Assembly: GCA_002471345.1 (NCBI GenBank) | Contig: DKPS01000051.1 | Coordinates: 77,477 to 141,476, forward strand | Length of the DNA: 64,000 nucleotides | Source of the DNA: Saprospiraceae bacterium UBA7328 | Lineage (GTDB): Bacteria > Bacteroidota > Bacteroidia > Chitinophagales > Saprospiraceae | Direction: 5' to 3' | Shown: positions 9,037-17,385 of the stretch, in pieces | Layout of the letters: each line of letters opens with the position of its first letter | Position numbering within the stretch: position 1 is the first letter of the stretch | Translations under genes and position numbers: made by a program | The notes under the pieces: generated by a model | Seen by the model: the letters and a program-made list of their open reading frames with translations, nothing else | Databases searched by the model: none | Told to the model about the DNA's origin: nothing

Positions 9037-11445
9037 ATGAAGACAATCACTTCTCTATTACAATCTAGACCCCAAACTTTATTATCCCCTCAGGAAATTA
9101 TTAGTGATTTCAAAGTAAGTTTTCAAAGTCGTCTTCTAAGTAAACAGATTAGATCAGACGTCTTACGTGGAAAAGCAAAATTTGGTATTGAAAGTGCCGG
9201 TAAAGAACTTTGCCAATTAGCAATAGCAAAGTCCTTTCAATTTGGAGATTATTTTTCTGGCTATTACAGAGATCAGACATTTATGTTATCCAAAGGATTA
9301 GCAACACCTGAGACCGTTTTAGCTAGTCTTTATGCAGATTCAAAGAATGATCCTTTTTCGGCCGGTAGAAATATGAATGCTCACTATGCCACAACTTTTA
9401 TTGATAAAAATGATAAATGGCTCGACCTGATAAATCAATATAATGTGGGAGCGGCGATTTCACCGTTAGCTGGCCACCTTCCAAGAGCATTAGGGATGGC
9501 TGTTGCTTCTAAATATTATAAGGACCTCAATATTTCTAATCTCATCAGCAATAAAGGAGAAGAAGTGAGTTTTGCAGTGATAGGAGATGCCACAGCAGCA
9601 GAGGGTGTGTTTTTTGAGACAGTTAATGCTGCATGTGTTATGCAGGTACCTATTGTATTCGTTGTACAAGATGATGGGTATGGAATATCAGTTCCTACTG
9701 AACTACAAACTGCCAAGGGGTCTATTTCTGAAGCTTTAGCAGGTTTTCAGAAATCACATCAAGATTCAAAAGGATGTGAAATCTTTACTGCTAAAGGATG
9801 GGATTATTCGGAGCTCAATAGAATATTTAAGGAAGCTGTTGACCTATGTAGAAATGAAAGTGTGCCTGTTATTGTCCATGTAAATGAGCTTACTCAGATT
9901 AATGGACATTCCACTTCAGGAAGCCATGAACGGTATAAATCTAAAGAAAGATTAGAATGGGAAAAAGAAATGGATTGCTTAGTTCATTTTGAAAAATATG
10001 TACTTCAAAATGACTTATTAAAAGAAGAAGAATTAGAAAATCTGAAAATTGAATGGGCCGAGGAACTTAGAATAAAATCAAAGACTGCATGGTCCAATTT
10101 TCAGAATCCGTTCTTGAGGGCTAAAGAAGAATTGATAGAACTTTTAGCAAATATTGAAGACTCTCACTCGGGTTTCAGTAAAATTTCAGAAGCTAAAAAC
10201 TACTTGTCAAACCTTAAGCACGGTGTCATTTCTAATATTTTAGAAATCTTAGATGATCTTATCTTAACATTAATAATAGAAGAGGACACCTCTGATATTA
10301 AAACGCTTAAGGACTGGAGACATAATCAGTCAGCATTACTTTCGTCTAAGTATGATACTCATCTGTTTAGTGCTTCTCTTAATGCTTCAATAAATGTACC
10401 TGCTCAGAAAGCGGAATATGACGAAAATGCTGTAATGGTGAATGGTTTTGAAGTGCTAAACGCTTATTTTGACCAGTTGCTCGGTTCTGATAATCGGGTT
10501 TGTGCTTTTGGTGAAGATGTAGGAAAAATTGGTGGAGTGAATCAATGTTTTGCTGGACTACAAGAGAAATATGGCAAAGAAAGAGTATTTGATACAGGCA
10601 TAAGAGAATGGACCATTCTTGGCCAAGGAATAGGAATGGCCATGAGAGGACTTCGTCCGATTGCTGAGATACAATACGTAGATTATCTTGTATACGCTTT
10701 GCCTGCTTTAGTGGATGAATTGTCCACTTTGAGATGGAGGACTGCAGGTAAACAAATGTCTCCTCTCATCATCCGGACGCGTGGCCATAGATTAGAAGGC
10801 ATATGGCATAGTGGGTCACCAATGGGTATGCTTTTAAATAGCATGAAAGGGGTTTACCTTCTTACTCCTCGCAACATGACTCAAGCAGCAGGAATGTACA
10901 ATACGTTGATTCGAGGTAATGATCCTGCTGTACTTATAGAATGTCTCAATGGATATAGAGTAAAAGAAAAGATGCCTAATAATCTCGAATCATTTACTGT
11001 GCCGCTAGGTACACCTGAAGTTTTAGAGAAAGGAGAGGATATAACCTTAGTAACATATGGGGCATGCATAAATGAAGCTTTAAAAGCTGTTAAATACCTT
11101 GAAAATTTAAATATTTCCATTGAGCTTATCGATGTACAAACATTGATGCCCTTTGATTTAGAAAAAATTATAGTGCATTCAATCAAAAAGACCAATAGGG
11201 TAATTTTTCTAGACGAAGATGTTCCTGGAGGAGCGACAGCTTATATGTTGCAAGAAGTACTTGGTCACCAAAATGCGTATGAATATTTGGATTCTAAGCC
11301 AGTGTGCATAACTGGAACTGAACATAGAACTCCTTATGGTGATGATGGGAATTATCATTCAAAACCAATGGCCATGGATATTGTCAAAAGTGCGGTAGAA
11401 ATGATGAAAGAAGTGGATCCAGATGTTTATAATATCAATATCTAA
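9037..11445 (+). CDS. 2-oxoacid dehydrogenase E1, alpha and beta subunits fused
   Basis: The 802-residue protein joins both E1 subunits of a 2-oxoacid (probably branched-chain 2-oxoisovalerate) dehydrogenase. The alpha part (about 1-400) has the thiamine diphosphate site beginning GDATAAEG (Gly183-Asp184) and ending in VVQDDGYG. The beta part (about 465-790) has FGEDVG, the FDTGIREW block and a transketolase C-terminal domain (ITLVTYGACINEAL). It decarboxylates the 2-oxoacid and passes the acyl group to the lipoyl E2 subunit; no E2 or E3 gene is in the window. Such fusions are common in Bacteroidota. Regulation by the divergent TetR protein is likely. Substrate preference (branched-chain or pyruvate) is not certain. 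Confidence 0.88.
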   Translation: MKTITSLLQSRPQTLLSPQEIISDFKVSFQSRLLSKQIRSDVLRGKAKFGIESAGKELCQLAIAKSFQFGDYFSGYYRDQTFMLSKGLATPETVLASLYADSKNDPFSAGRNMNAHYATTFIDKNDKWLDLINQYNVGAAISPLAGHLPRALGMAVASKYYKDLNISNLISNKGEEVSFAVIGDATAAEGVFFETVNAACVMQVPIVFVVQDDGYGISVPTELQTAKGSISEALAGFQKSHQDSKGCEIFTAKGWDYSELNRIFKEAVDLCRNESVPVIVHVNELTQINGHSTSGSHERYKSKERLEWEKEMDCLVHFEKYVLQNDLLKEEELENLKIEWAEELRIKSKTAWSNFQNPFLRAKEELIELLANIEDSHSGFSKISEAKNYLSNLKHGVISNILEILDDLILTLIIEEDTSDIKTLKDWRHNQSALLSSKYDTHLFSASLNASINVPAQKAEYDENAVMVNGFEVLNAYFDQLLGSDNRVCAFGEDVGKIGGVNQCFAGLQEKYGKERVFDTGIREWTILGQGIGMAMRGLRPIAEIQYVDYLVYALPALVDELSTLRWRTAGKQMSPLIIRTRGHRLEGIWHSGSPMGMLLNSMKGVYLLTPRNMTQAAGMYNTLIRGNDPAVLIECLNGYRVKEKMPNNLESFTVPLGTPEVLEKGEDITLVTYGACINEALKAVKYLENLNISIELIDVQTLMPFDLEKIIVHSIKKTNRVIFLDEDVPGGATAYMLQEVLGHQNAYEYLDSKPVCITGTEHRTPYGDDGNYHSKPMAMDIVKSAVEMMKEVDPDVYNINI

Positions 11446-11476
11446 AATAGACAACAGAGGAAATCATTTGCAAAAA

Positions 11477-11504
11477 TAGTTGTATAACTATATAATACGT
11501 TATA
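11477..11504. promoter_or_regulatory. Candidate BlaI-type operator upstream of the repressor gene
   Basis: Two overlapping dyads lie 34-61 bp before the BlaI start codon: TAGTT-GTAT-AACTA (11477-11490) and TATAAC-N10-GTTATA (11483-11504), both with perfect arms. BlaI/MecI repressors bind such dyads over their own promoters, so this is a good candidate for autoregulation of the BlaI-M56 operon. Confidence 0.5.
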
Positions 11505-11537
11505 TGCTTGTAATCATAGTTTAAAACAATTGGTTAC

Positions 11538-11909
11538 ATGAAGTATCAAAAATTAACTAAGGCAGAAGAGGAGATTATGCAACTCCTATGGGATCAATCT
11601 GAACTCTGTACTGTCAGTCAATTGATAGCTGAGATGAATGTTGAAGCTAAACCTCCTCACAGCACTATCAGCACCATCATTCGTACTCTAGAGAAAAAAG
11701 GCTTTGTCGATTATAAGGCATATGGCCGAACACATGCCTACTTCCCACTCATCATGAAAAAGGACTATACTAAGTTTTCATTGAAGAAGCTCATAAGTGG
11801 CTATTTCGAAGGTTCGACTAATGAATTGATTTCCTTTTTAGTAAAAGAAAACGACCTAAGCCTTAAAGACCTTAACGACCTCATACTCAAATTACACAAC
11901 GAAAAATAA
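11538..11909 (+). CDS. BlaI/MecI family transcriptional repressor
   Basis: This 123-residue protein is the full usual length of BlaI/MecI. The N-terminal winged helix begins LTKAEEEIMQLLWDQ and includes the recognition segment HSTISTIIRTLEKKGFVDYKAYGRTHAY; a C-terminal dimerisation helix region follows. These repressors are cleaved or released when a membrane M56 protease senses a signal. The sensor gene follows 7 bp downstream, but appears frameshifted. If the sensor is inactive, this repressor may be constitutive or use another signal. In Bacteroidota many such pairs are unrelated to beta-lactam resistance. Confidence 0.93.
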   Translation: MKYQKLTKAEEEIMQLLWDQSELCTVSQLIAEMNVEAKPPHSTISTIIRTLEKKGFVDYKAYGRTHAYFPLIMKKDYTKFSLKKLISGYFEGSTNELISFLVKENDLSLKDLNDLILKLHNEK

Positions 11910-11916
11910 CCCAGCT

Positions 11917-12420
11917 ATGATCCAATATATCCTAGATGTGACGCTCACATGGACATTCTTGTATCTTATATTTTACGCTTTTCTACGCAAAGAGACCTTC
12001 TTTAATGTGAATAGATATTACCTAGTAGCTTCTATTACATTGGGTATTATACTCCCATTATTAAGAAATTTGCATATTGACCTTAGTGCCACTGACGTGC
12101 CAGAAGTCGCTCCTTTGGTTATGTTTATTCAGGAATCGCCAACAGTCATTTCTCAATCTATAGAGCAAGTAAGACAAGTATGGTATTTGGACCTCTATAA
12201 TGTTATGGCATTGCTATATGCTACCGGTGTAGTGTTCTTTCTCGCGCGATTGTCCCATGGACTGTGGAATATTTATACTTTATATATAAATAGCGAAAAG
12301 GAATATAAAGATGGTCACCTTCTGATTCATAGCACTGCAGATCACCTTCCATTCTCCTTTCTAAATGCAGTATTTATCAGTAAAAATATTCCACTAAAGA
12401 ATGAGAGTATAGTCAAGTGA
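11917..12420 (+). CDS. M56/BlaR1-type sensor protease, N-terminal part (frameshifted from next frame)
   Basis: This 167-residue frame encodes the N-terminal membrane part of a BlaR1/M56 protease. It has hydrophobic helices at about residues 3-22, 34-49 and 93-110, and then the segment leading to the active site (LPFSFLNAVFIS). It stops at TGA 12418-12420, immediately before where HExxH is expected. The HELEH motif is present at once in the -1 frame, starting at GTG 12417, so the two frames look like one gene broken by loss of a base near 12403-12405. GTGA stop/start overlap could still allow coupled translation of two pieces. A sequencing error is also possible. Confidence 0.75.
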   Translation: MIQYILDVTLTWTFLYLIFYAFLRKETFFNVNRYYLVASITLGIILPLLRNLHIDLSATDVPEVAPLVMFIQESPTVISQSIEQVRQVWYLDLYNVMALLYATGVVFFLARLSHGLWNIYTLYINSEKEYKDGHLLIHSTADHLPFSFLNAVFISKNIPLKNESIVK

Positions 12421-15400
12421 TCACTCATGAGCTCGAGCATGTGAAATCTCATCATTCTCTGGATGTACTATATATGGAGATAGTGAATGTGCTATTCTGG
12501 TTTAACCCTTTAATCTATCTCTACAAATCAGCTATCAAACAGACCCATGAGTATCTTGCTGATGCAGCAGTACTATACCAAACAGATAAGAAGATGTATG
12601 GCCACATCTTGCTAAGGCAATCACTTTCCGGAATTCAGATTGCCTTAGCTCATTCATTTTTTAACTCACATATCAAAAAACGTATCAAGATGATGTATCA
12701 AAAAAAATCCGGAAAGTGGGCAGGGCTAAAGTATCTCCTTGTTTTGCCATTGTTGACGCTTATTGTGGCCGCTTTTTCTTTGAAAGAAGAGACTAAGGCT
12801 ATTGTTGATATTTATGACTTTACTAGAAACATTGGACATCCATTTAATGAAGGAACATTAGACCATTGCCAGTCTCCGGCATATTTCTTTTCACCTTATA
12901 CAAAGAAGCCAAAAACTTATAAAAAAGGAGAGGAGCATTTCAGTATTACGAGTGAATTAAGAGAATTTGGCAAAACATATCATTTGAATGACAATGTTGT
13001 GTTAACAATAAATGGAAAGCTTGTAAAAGAGGATTTGGCGAATGTGATTGATTTCTCGAAGCATTTTTGGACTGATAATATTATTGTTCTTTCACCTGAA
13101 ATAGCTATCGAAAAATACGGGACAAAGGGGAAATTTGGTGCTGTAGAAATAGGTAGAATCAGTTATGACTTTAATAAATTGGAAAATTGGAAGTCAAATG
13201 ACTTTTGTGGTCAATTATATCAATCAAAGACAGACTATTCTTTTAGAGAAAAAATGGATAGCTATGAAACCCTTAGAATGGGTGATGATCCATGGGAAGC
13301 TGAAGTATATTCAGAATATATAGGAGTGCTGGAGGTGAGAATATTGAATTCCAAATCTGAAGTAGTACATTACTTGGACGTAGTAAAAGGCGAAAAAAAA
13401 TTGGTAATTCCTCTAGAATATCATTCTTCTGATAAATCACATCAGATAAGAATTGTGGAAAAAAGGAATGAACCAAACTATATGTTATTCTTAGTAAATG
13501 GAAAAGTTTATTCACCCGCAGAGGCAAGGAAATTGAGAAAAGATAACAAAGGTGTCGCAATACGAATGGGCAAGAATTCCATTGAAGAATATTTATCAGA
13601 ACAGAATATTTCGTTGCCTGCAGAAATGGCATTAGAGACTGTTGGAATATTGTCACATTTTTATAAATCTGCACATTTTCAAGAGATAGACAATGAATAT
13701 GGAATATTTAGAATAAAGCATTCTGAACCAAAGCAGTTTGAATTAGAAATAGAGTCTGATCATCGAGGAAATATTGAACTTTATTTTGATCAAGGTCATA
13801 CAACTTTTGGCCATAGCAATTTCAACAAAACTGATAATTTATTAGAAATAAAGTTGTCAGAGCATGATTTCCCTAAATCAGGATTCAGCATTAAAATAGG
13901 TGAAAATCGAAGCACAGCAATTTTTAGTTCAGGTGCTTTAAGAATAAGAAATGGCCACCTAATTTCTGACAAAAAGGCTTCTAAAGAATGGGAGGCTTCA
14001 ATAATCAAACCCTTTCAAGATCAGAGTTTAAAAGCTGACAACTCTCAAAAAAGACTAACAAGCATCCACTATGTTAAGCATCTCTACTTCAAGAACCCTT
14101 TTTCAACAGAGGACATGGACCTATCCAAAGAAAGAGTACATAAGAAAGAGAACGAGATATTAAAATTGGGGCCTGTATTTGAAAATTTCTATGCAAAAAC
14201 TGGACTCAAAAAAACATTTCTGTGGGTCATAAATGGAAAGAAGATTTTGGATATAGAATCTTTTCCACTTGATTTTGACAGATCCTATATGATAGAACAT
14301 CAAGAGATATATAGCCCCACGTTGGCAAAAAATACTTATGGAAGTGATGGGAAATATGGAGCTATTGTAATGACAGGAGTGGAGGTTTCTGATCTTAAAG
14401 TAAACGAATCTGACACGACTACTATCTATGATCCAGAGACTTTTGAGGAAAGTGCTTATATCAATAAGTCAAATGAAAGTTCGATTAATACTAAAGAATC
14501 GGAAACAGGAGATCTCGGAATATTCACTCGAATTAAAGACGGTATATCAGATGTATTAGGCCTCGGATCATATTTTAAAATGTCATGTCACTTACCCGGA
14601 TTGGATTATACGGTGAGACATGGGCAAAAAGATCAACTTTCATTTTCTTTTAATTCAGATAAAGACAGAGAAGTAGAAATCTACTTTGATCAAGGGAATG
14701 GTACCATAACAAAACATCACACATTGGGAAAAGGTGAAAATAGAGTTGCTTTTCCAGCAGCAGAATTACCAGAAGGCCCATTTGTAATAAAGCTAGGGGC
14801 AGATGATTTAGATTGTAATTGCACCTTCGGAGTTTTAGAGTTTAATAGAGAGAAGCAAAAATTGGAGACTACAGGTGAATCCCTAGTCAATTGGGAAAAG
14901 AAATGGGGAAACGATAAAAAGAAAACGAATAATGATGTAAAAAGAATGATTTCTGACTCTATACCAACTCAGAAACCATTACTGGTAATCAATGGCAAAA
15001 AATTTAAGTATTATGATCAAATAAGTGATGTTGATCCCGGAGATATAGATCATATCAATGTGTATAAGGCAGAAGAATCTTTGGAGAAATATGGTGATGA
15101 GGGTCGGTTTGGCGTAGTAGAAATTATCACAAAAGGAACAAAAGTTAAGACTGTAAGCAATGATACAGAAAAAGAAGATATACAACCATTATTTGTGATT
15201 GATGGAGAAATACAATCTAGAAAAAGAGATGCCACTTCAGACTTAGATCCAGATGAAATAGCTGAAATTCATGTTTTGAAAGGAGAAAAAGCATTTGAAA
15301 AATATGGAGAAAAGGGCGATAATGGCGTTGTGGAAATTATTACCAAAGCATCCAATGAAAATAAAATAAAGAAGAACGAGAAGGTAGTTAAGAAAATTCA

Positions 15401-15770
15401 GAATGGTGAAGTGGACACCTTCATAGTTTTCAATGCCGATACATTTGAAGAAAGTATGTATATCCATAAACCTGATTACATCAAAGCCAAACCTGAAGGG
15501 TCTCAGCTGATCAAAGACATCAAATTGATGGACCACAATGGAAGTAACATTGGAGTGGCATTTCATTCGACGGTAAAACAAGCAGCACATGTGCTAATAA
15601 GTGCTATAGATGGAAGGGTCTTGGCAAGAAAAACTGTAGATAACACAATGATTGGCAGCAGCACCAACTTTGTCCATTTCCAAAATTTACAACTATCGAA
15701 TGGTATCTACATCATATCTATAAAGCAAGGAGAAGAAGTTACTTCTCAAAAGATCAGTCTTTTCAGATAA
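12417..15770 (+). CDS. M56/BlaR1-type protease, catalytic part with TonB-plug-like repeats and T9SS-like C-terminus
   Basis: Reading from GTG, the first residues are the M56 zinc motif HELEH (residues 4-8), with a downstream EYLAD (Glu45) and a membrane helix at about 102-120. A periplasmic part of about 1000 residues follows. It contains at least two clear copies (coding 15020-15130 and 15235-15345) and two weak copies (near 13080-13155 and 14300-14385) of a module ending EKYG..G..GVVEIITK, as in TonB-receptor plug domains. The final 85 residues (ISAIDGRVLARK ... LSNGIYIISIKQ) look like a type IX secretion C-terminal domain. On its own it lacks the N-terminal helices encoded by the previous frame. 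The intact fusion would be about 1284 residues, far longer than classic BlaR1. Confidence 0.75.
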   Translation: MITHELEHVKSHHSLDVLYMEIVNVLFWFNPLIYLYKSAIKQTHEYLADAAVLYQTDKKMYGHILLRQSLSGIQIALAHSFFNSHIKKRIKMMYQKKSGKWAGLKYLLVLPLLTLIVAAFSLKEETKAIVDIYDFTRNIGHPFNEGTLDHCQSPAYFFSPYTKKPKTYKKGEEHFSITSELREFGKTYHLNDNVVLTINGKLVKEDLANVIDFSKHFWTDNIIVLSPEIAIEKYGTKGKFGAVEIGRISYDFNKLENWKSNDFCGQLYQSKTDYSFREKMDSYETLRMGDDPWEAEVYSEYIGVLEVRILNSKSEVVHYLDVVKGEKKLVIPLEYHSSDKSHQIRIVEKRNEPNYMLFLVNGKVYSPAEARKLRKDNKGVAIRMGKNSIEEYLSEQNISLPAEMALETVGILSHFYKSAHFQEIDNEYGIFRIKHSEPKQFELEIESDHRGNIELYFDQGHTTFGHSNFNKTDNLLEIKLSEHDFPKSGFSIKIGENRSTAIFSSGALRIRNGHLISDKKASKEWEASIIKPFQDQSLKADNSQKRLTSIHYVKHLYFKNPFSTEDMDLSKERVHKKENEILKLGPVFENFYAKTGLKKTFLWVINGKKILDIESFPLDFDRSYMIEHQEIYSPTLAKNTYGSDGKYGAIVMTGVEVSDLKVNESDTTTIYDPETFEESAYINKSNESSINTKESETGDLGIFTRIKDGISDVLGLGSYFKMSCHLPGLDYTVRHGQKDQLSFSFNSDKDREVEIYFDQGNGTITKHHTLGKGENRVAFPAAELPEGPFVIKLGADDLDCNCTFGVLEFNREKQKLETTGESLVNWEKKWGNDKKKTNNDVKRMISDSIPTQKPLLVINGKKFKYYDQISDVDPGDIDHINVYKAEESLEKYGDEGRFGVVEIITKGTKVKTVSNDTEKEDIQPLFVIDGEIQSRKRDATSDLDPDEIAEIHVLKGEKAFEKYGEKGDNGVVEIITKASNENKIKKNEKVVKKIQNGEVDTFIVFNADTFEESMYIHKPDYIKAKPEGSQLIKDIKLMDHNGSNIGVAFHSTVKQAAHVLISAIDGRVLARKTVDNTMIGSSTNFVHFQNLQLSNGIYIISIKQGEEVTSQKISLFR

Positions 15771-15898
15771 AAAGTGACACTTCATGACCTTTAAGCAAAT
15801 GGGTCAGACACTACATTGATTTTTGGTTCATTTTGCCTTATCTAAGAACTGGATTAAAATTCTAAGGAATCCGTTTTTATGGAGGTTTATAGAAACAA

Positions 15899-15936
15899 AA
15901 AAAGACTTACTGAAAAAATGCAGTAAGTCTTTTTTA
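15899..15936. terminator. Bidirectional terminator
   Basis: Perfect 12-bp arms (AAAGACTTACTG at 15901-15912, CAGTAAGTCTTT at 15921-15932) with an 8-nt loop are flanked by A and T runs on both sides. It separates the convergent M56 and HAD genes. Confidence 0.9.
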
Positions 15937-15956
15937 ATTCTTATTCTTTAAAATTT

Positions 15957-16394
15957 TTACCCATGAGTAGCATCATCAAATACTTCAATCTCCTTATTTA
16001 CAGCAATTAATTCAGTAAATTTTCCTCTGAATCTTGTTGCTCTCACAATATGATTGTCTATCCAGTGATAATTTCCACCACGAGGCTTTCCCATTAATAG
16101 TCCATGATATTTGAATCCATGTTTTTTGAGCCATACCTCCGTCATAACTCTATGCTCCTCCGTTCGAGATGTGAAAAAGGTAATAATATGACCTTCGTCA
16201 TACCACTTGTTGAGCACTTCCAGAGCATCTGGATAAGGCTCACATGTTACCATCCTTTCTGGCTCTTCATTTGGCACATCATCTGTGACAGTGCCGTCTA
16301 TATCTATGAGATAGTTTTTAATTTCATCGGGGAGAATAGGACTAATCTTTTTCCCGTCTTCTCCTAATATTTCTTCTAGACTGTGATTACTCAT
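15957..16394 (-). CDS. HAD-like phosphatase family protein
   Basis: This 145-residue protein carries the HAD motif I as DIDGTVTDD (about residues 32-40) and a motif II-like FFTSRTEEH, followed by a KPRGGNYHWIDNHIV segment typical of a small Bacteroidota HAD group often mislabelled phosphoheptose isomerase. The two Asp of motif I would form the phospho-enzyme intermediate. The substrate is unknown; a sugar or nucleotide phosphate is a guess. Its start ATG overlaps the last 8 bp of the upstream M23 gene, so the two are translationally coupled in one operon. Confidence 0.75.
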   Translation of the reverse strand: MSNHSLEEILGEDGKKISPILPDEIKNYLIDIDGTVTDDVPNEEPERMVTCEPYPDALEVLNKWYDEGHIITFFTSRTEEHRVMTEVWLKKHGFKYHGLLMGKPRGGNYHWIDNHIVRATRFRGKFTELIAVNKEIEVFDDATHG

Positions 16395-17265
16395 TTTTTA
16401 AGTTTATATAGTCATTCGGATTTACCGGCTTACCATTGTGCCATATTTCAAAATGCAAATGTGGACCAGAAGTCAGTCTTCCACTGTTGCCAATAATTGC
16501 AATAATCTCTCCACCCTTAACAAAATCACCTTTTTCTTTAAGTAAGGCAGAGTTATGTTTATAAAATGACAAAATATTATTGTCATGCTGTACTCCTAAC
16601 GTATGACCTGTTTCAATATTCCATTCTGAAATGATGATATGACCATCTCTAATAGATTTGACAGGAGTATCAGATGGGGCTATAATATCTACACCAAAAT
16701 GTTCTAATTGAGGATCAAAATCTGCACTGATTATGCCCGAGATTGGTGTATAAAAATCCACAGCTGCCATATCGTCAAAAATACTACCTGTTTCTAGTTC
16801 CAATCTCTTTTCATGTGCCTCTTCAGCAACGATAAGGTTTGCTGCTTCTGTTTCTGTAGATTTCTGAGGTTCAATAGGGCTAGAATTCATACCTATTATA
16901 TCGACATTAGAAAAATCTACATTTTCATCACCTGTTAACATTTTTCTTAGTGCGCTATTGTAAGTGGCTTGTGCATCTATTTGCGCATCTATTTGATCCA
17001 GATTATCACTTAATTCGACAAACTTAGTAGCATTTTCAATAGAACTTAATCTAGGTATCAATCGCTGTAATGGCGTATATGCTAGCAGCACAAAAACCAG
17101 CAGTAGGAGTACGAGAATTGTGCTGCTTAAAACTATATATATAGATCTAGGTGAAAGATTAATAGAGCCTATTTGTTCGAAATTTTCTTTTCGATAGAAT
17201 CTCAATTGAATGGAATCACTCAACAAAGAAAAGAAACCACTTTTTTTAGCCTTTTTCTCTTTCAT
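16387..17265 (-). CDS. Membrane-anchored M23 (LytM) endopeptidase
   Basis: The 292-residue protein has a short cytoplasmic basic N-terminus, one membrane helix (about 43-65), a coiled-coil-like stalk and a C-terminal M23 domain. The zinc site is intact: HFGVDI (first His and Asp), then GPHLHFE with the HxH. It should cut peptide crosslinks in the cell wall from the periplasmic side. The topology resembles the M23 proteins that work with bactofilins in shape control (Csd1 or LmdC type), and a bactofilin lies 4 kb away in the same block. It is divergent from PorW, with 120 bp between them. Confidence 0.9.
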   Translation of the reverse strand: MKEKKAKKSGFFSLLSDSIQLRFYRKENFEQIGSINLSPRSIYIVLSSTILVLLLLVFVLLAYTPLQRLIPRLSSIENATKFVELSDNLDQIDAQIDAQATYNSALRKMLTGDENVDFSNVDIIGMNSSPIEPQKSTETEAANLIVAEEAHEKRLELETGSIFDDMAAVDFYTPISGIISADFDPQLEHFGVDIIAPSDTPVKSIRDGHIIISEWNIETGHTLGVQHDNNILSFYKHNSALLKEKGDFVKGGEIIAIIGNSGRLTSGPHLHFEIWHNGKPVNPNDYINLKNE

Positions 17266-17385
17266 TTAGATTAACTCGTTATTAAAATAATTTGTGCTTA
17301 TTTGCTGTTATAAATTGGTGCTTTCAGATCGAGGTGATTTTATCACTATCCCAACTGAAAATTCGCGGACAAAAGTATTAAGGTT

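Noticed and set aside
12395..12425. Programmed -1 ribosomal frameshift in the M56 gene
   Set aside because: No X-XXY-YYZ slippery heptamer lies in the only possible 13-base interval and no strong hairpin follows; a deletion, sequencing error or coupled restart is more likely.
13273..13674. Minus-strand frame of 133 codons within the M56-type gene
   Set aside because: It lies fully antisense to the M56-type reading frame and lacks any gene-like pattern.
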